The notes under the pieces are model-generated. The model did not search any database. It worked only from the letters and a program-made list of their open reading frames with translations, and was not told where the DNA came from. A stretch of 64,000 bases of DNA, from contig OX442424.1 in assembly GCA_949361645.1 (NCBI GenBank), positions 2,559,015-2,623,014 of the forward strand, written 5' to 3'. Each line of letters opens with the position of its first letter. Within the stretch, counting starts at the first letter, position 1. The position numbers and the translations under genes are program-made. The DNA comes from Spongilla lacustris. Its lineage: Eukaryota; Porifera; Demospongiae; Spongillida; Spongillidae. Positions 35,309 to 45,600 of this stretch are shown piece after piece.

Positions 35309-36143
35309 TTAACGTGAACAGCAGCCCGGACTTTTTCTGCCCCCTCCGCCGGTGGATGCATTGCCCAGTGGCACAACGTCTCTGGCAGCAGCTGTGGGCT
35401 GAGGAGATTTGACAATTGCTCTTGCAACCTCTTCAAACAGTGTCTTTACATTCGTCCCATCTTTTGCACTTGTTTCGAAGAAAAGTAACTTGTTCTTGTC
35501 CGCTAGGCCCTGCATGCAATCAAATTAAAGAAGTTTAGATTTATTCGGCATATATTTTATATTAAATTTATAACAAAATCTGAATTGTGAAATCCATGCA
35601 GGCAGAGATAATATATATAGTATCTCTGATGCAGGCAGAGATAATATATAGATGTGCATGCGAAGTCAGTGTGTGAGCCCTACTCTATACCTCTGTATTT
35701 TGCCTTCGTGCAGTTCACAAACTCACTTTCCCGTTATCCGCATTTACAATTTGTTTCTCTTGCAGGTCTCGCTTGTTTCCAACCACTGCCAGCTGTACGT
35801 TCGCGCACGCATAGCGGCGAACGTCTTCTATCCAATTCTGCACGTTATCAAAGGACTCCTGCATGTAGGATCATGCATGATTGATAGAGCCCATTGAGAA
35901 CACCGCCCAGCCAACTAACCTCACTTGTGACGTCATAAACGACTATACCGAATACGGATTTATTGTAGTAGTTGGCCGTAATAGAATCGAACGATTCATG
36001 CCCAACTGTGTCCCACTATGTGCGCAGACAATGCATGGGGGATTATATGCTGCTCGTCCGTTCGTATATGCACATACTCCAGGCAGACTTACAATATTGA
36101 GGTTGATAGATACACCGTCCACTGTTACAGGTTGCGTTATCTG

Positions 36144-36240
<97 letters not shown>

Positions 36241-36376
36241 CGCGCGTGTGCGTGTGTGTGCGTGTGTATGTGTGTGTGTGCGTGCGTGTGTGTGCGTGTG
36301 TGTGTGTGCGCGTGTGTGTGCGAGTGTATGTGTGTGTGTTTGTGTGCGTGCGTGCGTGTGTTTGTGTGCGTGCGTG

Positions 36377-36452
<76 letters not shown>

Positions 36453-36880
36453 CGTGCGTGCGTGTGCGTTGTAGGGGGAAAGGGTAGTGCCTCAGAGCAT
36501 GCACTAAATTTAATGTCTACTACACGAGGTATTGTAGTTGCCAATTGCCCGGTGGACTGTATAAGACAATAAGAGCTGCGGCTTTTCCTCATGTAGGTTA
36601 CGTACCGTATCAACTTGAGTTGTCGTACTTGCTGTATTAATGAACTGGTCATTCTAAAAAGCAGAGATAGATATGTTCTATGAGTTGGCTGTGCATGCCC
36701 CTCCCCCCGCCCCCCAGGTATACTAACCACATATCGTAGGATCAACGAAGTCTTCCCGACACCGCTGTCTCCAATGAGCACCACTTTGAACGTCTTATTG
36801 TCCCTTTGCGCGAACAAGTTTTGATTTAGTTGAAAACAAATCCCTGTTGCAAGGTCAATAACTCGATTAACTCACCCCAT
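35309..36880 (-). CDS. Rab-family small GTPase with variant switch II, 7 exons, complete
   Basis: Exons on the minus strand: 36880-36876, 36803-36728, 36653-36606, 36140-36093, 36015-35920, 35858-35727, 35509-35309 (TAA). This gives 201 aa, normal for a Rab, with all phases joining. Visible motifs are the P-loop GDSGVGKT (residues 13-20), WDTVGHE (60-66) in place of the usual WDTAGQE, NKRD (119-122), ETSAK (147-151) and a C-terminal GCCSR, a dicysteine (CCXX-type) prenylation signal. Switch I reads STTTQVDT, without the usual TIGVDF. Known role of the family: GTP-dependent control of vesicle traffic at membranes. His at the position of the catalytic Gln suggests slow or altered GTP hydrolysis; that is inference. 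I cannot name the Rab subfamily. The start ATG is split from the rest by a 72-nt intron after five coding nucleotides. Confidence 0.9.
36149..36470. repeat. ~320-bp (TG)n/(TGCG) microsatellite in Rab intron 3
   Basis: TG repeats with CG-containing interruptions. The tract ends 8-9 nt from the acceptor of Rab exon 4, replacing the expected polypyrimidine tract. Confidence 0.95.
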
Positions 36881-37137
36881 TTTTGCATGCGCTTTTCGTT
36901 TGTCTTGCTTGCGAATTAGAAGGGGGCGGGTACTCGTACTTGACTGCGTTAGGTGACCGCGCCCTCAAAATTTGGAATACTAAAATATTCACGATACAGA
37001 TTAATAATAATGACGTGTTGGCGTGATGAAGTTACGGATAGTCTTACATTTATCTTGATTAGGTAATACAGTTAAGTTTTAATGCGTTACATACAGTATA
37101 CACTGATGTATAATGCACGTAGACTTGTGCCAAAGTT

Positions 37138-37190
37138 TATATTACAAGATATTCTCTCTGAGAAAGTTAGTGGTATATAGGATTTGAAGG
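37138..37190 (+). repeat. dispersed repeat block related to 29560-29625
   Basis: ATTACAAGATATTCTCTCTG and TATATAGGATTTG match the inverted copy near 29565-29625. Confidence 0.45.
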
Positions 37191-37462
37191 CAATGGTGGT
37201 GTAAAAAGGAAGGGAACAAGGGAGTGGAGATACAATAATTATTCCTATATTTAGCACTTAGTAGAACGGCATGTATTGAGTTTACATTTATGTTACATTT
37301 GCAGCTGTTCTACATTGCGCCAAGCTTTATGCACTGTAGGCTAGCAGACGCTCGCTTTTATTTCAGGATCCGCGCGCATTGTACGTTGCTAAATATAGGA
37401 CTTACTATTCACAAATGACGTTGATCCAAATCGTAACTCTGCTCATCACAGCATACACCTCT

Positions 37463-37579
37463 TTAAATAGAAGCGCGGTTCGCATTGTACCGAACCCGGG
37501 AGGTTTCTAATTCACCGTCTCGGTTTTGGATGTATTCCTCTCTACGTTTGGCTCTTCCCTGTCGTTCCCGTGAAGGCAT
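37463..37579 (-). pseudogene. 38-codon basic open frame, unrecognised
   Basis: It starts MPSRERQGRAKRREEYIQN and continues with RVRYNANRASI before TAA. The K/R-R-E-x-Y...R-x-x-Y-x-x-N pattern is reminiscent of the short N-terminal repeats of some animal Helitron-type proteins, but too little is present to decide. It may be a transposon remnant or a first exon. Confidence 0.25.
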
Positions 37580-37804
37580 TTTGACAACGCTAGTTAAACA
37601 TGGCGAACAAACAACAAACCATTATGGAACCATAAGTTTTTAATTATACGTATAGGTATTGTCATGGGAACGCTTGTGTTAAGTACTCAATATGGCGTAA
37701 TTATTGCTTTGTACCAAAGCTGTATATCTGACACCAATCGGCAGTCGGTAAAAAAATTCTACGATTTTTGGTGTAACTGGCACTCTCTAAAACTGTTCCT
37801 ATCT

Positions 37805-37915
37805 CGAGTTATACTCACCCAGGAAAAACTGTCGGAGGAGAAACTTGGGACTGGGAACGAGAACTACGCGCTTTTTTGTTCTCTTAAAGCAAACTATTTG
37901 GCGACTGGAACAAAA
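37805..37915 (+). repeat. dispersed repeat block related to 29868-30005
   Basis: CACCCAGGAAAAACTGTCGG and TTGGCGACTGGAACAAAACG correspond to the inverted copy at 29868-30005. The intervening lengths differ. Confidence 0.5.
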
Positions 37916-38445
37916 CGTTTGTATTCATTGGTGGTCAAATCCAATGGATTTTTGGGAGCTTGAAGCGCAGGTAAACCAGCCTAATTCTTTCGTTACTTGT
38001 CAGATCGAAGACTGGATTTGTCGTTATGTATAAGAGCGAATTGTAAGGCCATATGCATGCACTGTATACTGGTTCAGTGTAGGTATTTTGAAAGGTGTGA
38101 TTATACTGATTAGTATGTAACTCAGCCGTGGAATTAAAGAGCATAAGCTTTAAGTCCACTTCTCAGTGATCTCAAACTGAACACCCTTAAACTGGTGCCA
38201 TATGTTGTGTAGCTGCATGATTACGTTTTTCCCATTGGTGTGTCAGGATGGCAGTTAATCTATTCATGGCCAATGATATGCATCACAGCTGCAATTTATA
38301 ATATTGCTATAGGTCATTGAAATTGTTCTTGATTGCATACATGAAAGTACACCATTAGGCTTGGCTGCACACGCATCCTAGAGGAAACTGGGGTTGGTCG
38401 TTACATGGGTTGGTCAAAAAAGATAATGTATAGACGAAATGTAGG

Positions 38446-38713
38446 TACCGTAGAGTACCGCGAGATATCCCCCCCCCCTCCGCCCCCACCAAAAAAAAAA
38501 AATGGCCCGTGTTTAAACGAGCGTATCGACGTAATCATGAACGCAGCTGCGTGCTATTCTTTAAAATCCTGTTGGAGTACCAGTTCTTTCCTGGAATTTA
38601 GAAACAGGTGCGCGGAAGCGTTAACGAGTACGAAGATACGCTCGTTTAAATACGGACCGTTTTTTTTTGGTGGGGGCGGAGGGGGGGGGGATATATCGCG
38701 GTACTCTACGGTA
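38446..38713. mobile_element. 268-bp TIR element flanked by TA (mariner-like MITE)
   Basis: CCGTAGAGTACCGCG at the left is inverted at the right as CGCGGTACTCTACGG. The similarity continues through CCTCCGCCCCCACCAAAA and GTTTAAACGAGCGTAT, about 75-80 bp per arm. TA lies on both sides, as in Tc1/mariner-type insertions. There is no transposase frame. Confidence 0.7.
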
Positions 38714-39430
38714 GTGGTATTCTGTGCTCAAATGCCAAATAAATTCTTCCAGTAAAATAATAATTACGTTATGTAGGCACAGTAAAATATGCATATACAC
38801 TTAATAATTAAGCATATCAATAAAAAGTTATGGCTGAAGATTTGCTAAAATGTCAGTGAGTTGCTAGTGTGCAGGGTGTTCTGCTCTTTTACAAAACCGT
38901 GCCATATCACTCAAGAGCCTTGCAAACACAGGCTAGTGGATCTCAAATGATAGCCTGGTTCTGACTGACGAAGCTAACTGTTTCTGAGTGTAGATGGCAC
39001 AAAGATTGCATGTATATTCATAATCAAATGAATGCATTATATATTTAATGCGCTCGATTTAATGTATGATTATATTGAGATGAGGGGTAAAAGGTAAATG
39101 TATATAAAACTGTTCATGCCTTGTTCAAATCTTTCTACCATCAAAGTAGGCACTTCAGTTGCAAAATTATACATGCATAATGCTGTAATAAGCACCTCCA
39201 TGCATGTGTAGGTAGAATATACATGTATGTCCATGTAAAAACACTACATATACAACGCGACACACCATGCATGTATCTTGCATCCTGAAAGGTCAGCATG
39301 TCAGGCTAAAGAATTGGAATATTGAATTAGCAATAATAACTTCAATGATATGTAGGCCTATTTAATATGCTCGTTATTTTACTCGTGAACCGGAAAAGGA
39401 ATTGAGACAGGTCACAACTGTCTGTGAAGG
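38714..39430. other. intergenic DNA, nothing recognised
   Basis: AT-rich sequence with scattered ACATGT motifs. I see no exon or array. Confidence 0.4.
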
Positions 39431-39435
39431 AAAAG

Positions 39436-39610
39436 AAACTTTACTCCGGAGTAAGTTGTCATAGGACACTGTACTCCAGAGCAACCTGTCCCCCTCGGAG
39501 TAAGCTATCCCCAACAGGAGTAAAATTCCCTACTCCAAACCCACAATTTACTCCAGAGCATGCACTATGTCCTAGGACAATTTACTCTGGAGTAATATGT
39601 CCTAGTACTC
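39436..39610. repeat. array of short TACTCC/GGAGTA palindromes
   Basis: Six or more units such as TTACTCCGGAGTAA, TACTCCAGAG, CTCGGAGTAA, TTTACTCCAGAGCA and TTTACTCTGGAGTAA occur in 170 bp, interleaved with GTCC..GGAC motifs. Confidence 0.6.
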
Positions 39611-40129
39611 TGCAATAGTGATAGTTTGCTTTGAGTGCCCTATGAGTTCAATATGAATTGCATTTTATGCATTAGGCAAGAGCAGAATATTGTTAATGCC
39701 CAACTACATGGAGCTTGTTTTTCAGCATCGAGGAAGCGATGTAGCGGTCAAATAAAGCGGCAATATTGCGGTCCAAGTACTAATAGAGAATTTTAAAATG
39801 ATTTTATCACTGTTTAGGGCTTCAACTTTCCAAATTAAAAAATGATGAATGATTTAAATTAAATTTTAGGACTTAATTTGGGACATCCCTTTATAGTCGA
39901 TGGCCATGGGCGGGTCTAACTATGAATGCATTAAGTTCACTCACTAAATCCCTGTAGAACGGATATACAACTTTAGAAACGGTGTATTTTAAGAAAGGAT
40001 CGAACATAAATATATGGAAAAAGTTGATTTGGATGTCTCATATCCCATATACATGTAGGTACCGATTTCAGTGGGGAAAAAAATCGACGCGGTATCAAAT
40101 GAAGTCCTAAAAGTTGAACTGATTAAAAT

Positions 40130-41076
40130 AATGTCTATTGTCAGGATCCTGAATGTCCACCCGGGGGTATACAATTGTACACGCGGGTGGACAGCAAAAC
40201 AAGTTTCTGCCATTCAGTCACAGAAGGGACCTACAGCCGTAGTTACATTTAACGGTACTGGCTTACAGAACAAGCCTTTTTTTTTTTGGATCGGGCGGAG
40301 ATAAGTAAGGCTTTAAAAAATCCTTTCGGTACTCGTAAAACGACCCGTTCTACATGTACTAGTACCGAAAGGATTTAAGCCTTACTCATCTCGGCCCGAT
40401 CCTAAAAAGACTTGCTCTGTAAGCCAGTACCGTTAAATGCAACTATTGTCTGTCTCAAGTACTAAGAGAGTTGTATGCTGCTAATTTGGAGCTTTGTATC
40501 TTATCAGTGGTATGAAATAGCCTCATGCCAATTTATGAACATATAAACCTGTCATTTGTCACTAAATAGCACTTTTTGGGTGGTCGAAGGTATGCTAGAT
40601 ACCGAAGATATAAAAATTTCTCTGGCAGATATCAAGTTTTTACGATATTTGAGCTTAATACCTATACGTACATGTAACTCCTGATTCTTTTATCTCAAAG
40701 CGTCAAAATTGAAATCCATGTTCAAAAGTAATGTGGTTATTCATATCTTCTTTTCGTTTCAGTTTCAATAAACTATTGCTGAGTTATAGGTTTGAGAACA
40801 TCAAGTAGACATTTCGCGGTACTACACGTTTTTGGGGCGTTTTTGGGGATGGACAATGTTTATTTGTATGCTTCAGTCTAATTATTATTTTACATCACAA
40901 ACCACAATACTTTTTTGAATTGAAACTTATTAATAACTTTCAATCTGCATCCATTTTGGTGTCTTTTGCAGTAATTTTTTCATCAATATAGCTTTTCCTA
41001 ACTGTCTTATTATCTGAGACAGACAATAGGCCCCTTCTATGACCGAACGTGTACCCCCGGGTGGACAATAGACATT
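40130..41076. mobile_element. ~950-bp terminal-inverted-repeat structure with nested foldback
   Basis: AATGTCTATTGTC at 40130-40142 and GTCCACCCGGGGGTA at 40155-40169 recur inverted at 41064-41076 and 41052-41066. Inside, 40246-40440 is a second foldback with arms CATTTAACGGTACTGGCTTA and TAAGCCAGTACCGTTAAATG. No transposase frame is present. It is probably a non-autonomous DNA transposon with a nested element. Confidence 0.6.
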
Positions 41077-41099
41077 AATAAATATCATGAGATGACTTA

Positions 41100-42089
41100 A
41101 TTAGCCGTAGAAAATTTTTCTATTAGCGGGTTTCTAAGGATAATACATGTAGCTGACCGTGTTATTCTTTGTACTGCGTGATTATCACCCCATGCTGAAC
41201 AGCTATATCTATAAATCTCATGTCAGTTAAGCCACTTGCACTTTAAATGTAAAAATTATACTCGCGTCCACCACTATTTGAATAAAACTACAAATTCTGC
41301 CAGTTATGTATCCCCGTAATCGCACTGCCTTAGTCAAAATTTGTGTTCCGGATTCTATCTGTAGTGTGATGGTGTATACAATATCTGTGCATTGGATGTC
41401 TCAAAGAAACGTAGGTTTTCACGTACGATATTTGCCTGCAGAATATACGACATTTGCATAAATTAAGTCACTTCAGCACTGAGACCTATAGCCTGCTGTT
41501 TGAAAACGCGTTGTAATTTTGACTAGAAAAGCACGTATACTAGTTAATGCTAGTCATAGATGGCAGTAAGCACATGGTTGGACACAGCACAACGAGTGAG
41601 AAACCACAGTAAAAAAAAAAAAAAAAAAATCACACACCCGGCACAAATCAATTTTAATGGTCAATCACACAGTGATTTTACTGAGGGTTTTATAATCCTT
41701 TATAAATTCAAAACTTGAATCGACGCGTTTTTCCCCTGTGAACCGCCGCAACACGCTCAAATAATCGAGCACAATGCGTGGGACGGGGGTGGGGGGCGCC
41801 ATACAATTTTTTTAGTTGACGGGATCAAGTTAAATTTAATAACCAGTGGTACACGGAGAATGCAAAGCACGCTTTTAAACGACGTGTCGTCGAGAAACAG
41901 AAGCACGAAACACGTTTATACGCACGCAACAGGGATATTGATGGTAATTATTTCATCGTGGTTCCTGAGGGGGGTGGGCCGGACCCCCAGGACCCCCTCG
42001 TTGGATGCTAGACTATTTTCCACCCCCGCGTAGTTTACTATTAAAATAGGGCATAGGGTTGAGGCTAATGTGCGTCAATTTCAGATCTT
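41100..42089. other. intergenic DNA, nothing firm
   Basis: A poly-A run lies near 41611-41629 and G-rich GGGGGGTGGGC near 41970. No gene is recognised. Exons downstream of the giant gene's last visible donor site could lie here, but I could not place any. Confidence 0.35.
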
Positions 42090-42335
42090 TCAAATCAGCT
42101 TTCCCTCCCCAACGCCAACGGCGTGTATATATTTGGTTTCAGTTCCATGGTTTTTGAGTAGAGCAGTTTTTAAGATCAAATGTATGAAATAATTTTTAAA
42201 AATATTAAAATCCCATATAGAGTCAAAATACAGAGCCCTATAATATCTTTCTTGAACCCTATCACACATTTCGTCTAGTTTATGCAGTCGGATATATATC
42301 ATTAGGCGACGTTTGTTAGTTAACGTATCAGGCAT
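42090..42335 (-). other. 81-codon open frame, unrecognised
   Basis: Reads LHKLDEMCDRVQERYYRALYF and DFNIFKNYFIHLILKTALL. The VQERxxRAL pattern recalls the C-terminal part of some LINE reverse transcriptases. Because it lies downstream of the giant gene in the same orientation, it could instead contain one of its last exons. Neither is proven. Confidence 0.2.
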
Positions 42336-42618
42336 GGGTGCATAACATCATGATCAATGTATATTGTACACACACGAATCGTATTATAAATAAGCGGACT
42401 GTAAATAATAATAAACGTTTTTAGTTGAAATGAAAAAGTTGTAAAAAAGTTGAAGTGAAAAAGTTGTAAAAAAGTTGAAGACTGATGTGACAGATATGTT
42501 TTAATTCACTGAGTTTTACAGCCACTCTTGGAGCGTCCTTTTTCATTCACGCCCTAAATATGAGCAAAAATCACAGAGTGTAAAACTAAACGCATCCGCA
42601 CAGGCCAATTACACTCAC

Positions 42619-45600
42619 CACATCCAATTCATCCAGTTGAAGTTCTGCTAGCTCCGGATTTTTCTTTGTAGCATTTCCCTGTTTGTTCATAAATGATAAC
42701 TCAATAAGCACCCCCCAAACAAGCATACTCCACTGTACCTCAATATAATGCTGTGGCTTGTATTCAGATAAGGGATATGCTTTAACCTTAGCTTCAGGTG
42801 GATTTTTGCTCGCAGTAATGTGTTGTTGTTTAATGGGTGATGGCTTTGTGGGCGCATCAGTACTTGCAACAGACTCCCAGAGATCTTCAACATCATTGGG
42901 ATCTACGCCAACATAGATCTTCTTTGTATTGCCAGCGCTGTCATGTACCTTATGTGAACCTTGTAGAGGCAGACTTCTAGGACTTGCACTTTCTACAGGC
43001 ATACCCACTCTATTTGGAAGCTTCTGTTCTTGCTTTATTTGATCACTGACTTTAGCTACAGACCTTTCCTGTTCGCCTTTGGTGTTTCTTTGTGGAACAT
43101 GTTTGTTAGCCCCTCCACGATGCGGAGAATATGATTCTCTTTCTCCACCCAAACCAGTACCTAATTTTGCTGCTGAAGCTAAAGGTGTCTGTTCATTCTG
43201 CCTTAATTCAGGATCCAAACCTTCCTTTGCTATCGAAGCAACACTCCTTGCTACAGGTTTTCCCTTCTCTACTGCAGAACCTAAACGCTTTTGTTTACTT
43301 GCTTCTTGCTGTCGTTGTACTGCTGAAGAATCAAGATGCTTGCCACTTCCTGTTGCAAAATCTAAAGGCATTCCGGCATTTACTGGAGTGCTATTTTCCA
43401 CTGGCACAGAGCTGAGAAATTTCTGCACTGAGTCACCATGTTTGAGTATTCCTGGTCCAGAGTCCAATGTTTTTTGTTTCATTTCTGCAGATTCAAGATG
43501 CGTATTTTCTACTACTGCATTTTTATTTTCTTCAACAGCAGTGGCCATATGGTGCTCATCAGTTTCAGCATGTTCCTTGTCCAATTCTATAGAATGATAA
43601 AAATCATCATTCGTTGCTGCCAAATCAGTGTTGTTTTGTTCATTAGAACTTTGGTCTTGAGCTTTAGAACGTAAATTTGGATTCATAAGGCGGTTAATGT
43701 ATGTCTGATCCAGCTTTGATGGAATATCTGACTTTGGCAAAAGTCCCCTTGCAAACTGTGTGTCAGCACCAGCAGAAGGGTGCTTCATTTCTTTTGTGGC
43801 AGAATGTAGATCTTTACCTTCTCCAGCTGCAGAATCAAGTTGCTCCTGTCCGCTTACTGTAGAATCAGGTTGCTTCTGTCCACTTACTGCAGAATCAGGT
43901 TGCTTCTGTCCACCTACTGCAGAATCAAGTTGCTCCTGTCCGCTTACTGTAGAATCAGGTTGCTTCTGTCCTCTTACTGCAGAATCAGGTTGCTTCTGTC
44001 CACCTACTGCAGAATCAAGTTGCTCCTGTCCGCTTACTGTAGAATCAGGTTGCTTCTGTCCACTTACTGCAGTATCAGGTTGATTCTGTCCACCTACTGC
44101 AGAATCAGGTTGATTCTGTCCACTTACTGCAGAATCAGGTTGCTTCTGTCCATTTACTGCAGAATCAGGTTGCTTCTGTCCACTTACTGCAGAATCAGGT
44201 TGCTTCTGTCCACTTACTGCGGAAACAGGTTGCTTCTGTCCACTTACTGCAGAATCAGGTTGCTTCTGTCCACTTACTGCAGAATCAGGTTGCTTCTGTC
44301 CACTTACTGCAGAATCAGGTTGATTCTGTCCATTTACTGCAGAATCAGGTTGATTCTGTCCACCTACTGCAGAATCAGGTTGATTCTGTCCACTTACTGC
44401 AGAATCAGGTTGCTTCGGTCCACTTACTGTAGAATCAAGTTGCTTCTGTCCACTTCCTGCAGAATCAGGTTGTTTCTGTCCAATCACAGCAGAATCAAAT
44501 TGTTTCTGTTCAGTTACTGCAGACTTTTCTTCTTTTTCTACAGAATTTAGTTGCTTCCTCTCTTCTTTCCCATCAACAAGTAGCTGTTCCTCCACCTTCA
44601 CTGTAGATCCAAGATTCCTCTCGTCATTAAGCTGTTTCCCCACATCCACTTCAGGTACAACATGCTTCTCTTCAGCTGCATTACAGACATAATGTTTACC
44701 CTTTCCTGCTGCTGTGTATCGACGCTTCCTATCTGCTGCTACTGAATCTAGATGACTGCCTTCTCCTGCTGCAGAACCTTTTCCCTTCTGTTCGTTTTCT
44801 GCAGAATCAACATGCTTTACTGCATTCTCTTCTGTAGCTTTCTCTTCAAATTTTGCACTATCAAGAAGCTTTTGTTGTTTCTGTTGGTTGTCAATACTTT
44901 CAACAGTCTGTATCATGCTTAAAGTTACCTCAAGAGGGCCTGTTTCTGGAGCTTTCTCTTCAGTTATACCTTCAGCAATCATTATGGAATTAATAGGTGT
45001 TTGATGACGAGAATCAGTTGGTATTTCTCGAATTGGCAGAATTTCATTTACTTTGTTTACAGACAATGGCACATTTTCATGATCTTCATAGTCTACAATT
45101 TCCTTAAAGGCTCTGATCTGGTTCAGAGTGACTTCAAGGGGGCCCAATTGGACAACAGTGAAATCTAAAGCTTTAGTCTGATCAATAGTACATGTATCAT
45201 CTAGAGGCTTCTCAGTACTTACAGTAGACTTGTCTTCATCTAAATCTATCTGATCTCGAGCCTTGGTTTGATCACTTGGAGAACCACTGGAATCATACTC
45301 TTGGCATTGAGTACTATTAAGACTCTTCAATAAAAATTGAACCACATCAACAGTACTCCTCTGTTTCTGAAGCATCTCTGTTTGACTGTCTGAGCTTTGA
45401 TGAATTCTTTTTTTTTCATCACTTGCATTTTCAAGAGAAGATTGCTTTTGGTATTGATTACTATAAAGACTTTTGGACAGAAATTGAACAACATCAACAG
45501 TACTCCTCTGTTCCTGAAGCATCTCTGTTTGGCTGTCTGAGCTTTGGATTGCTTTTGTTTCATTACTTGCACTTTCATAAGAAGGTTGCTGTTGGCATTG

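Noticed and set aside
36137..36817. A 226-codon minus-strand frame joining the Rab N-terminus to the repeat
   Set aside because: It reads through two introns and a (CA)n repeat. The spliced model gives a normal 201-residue Rab with all motifs.
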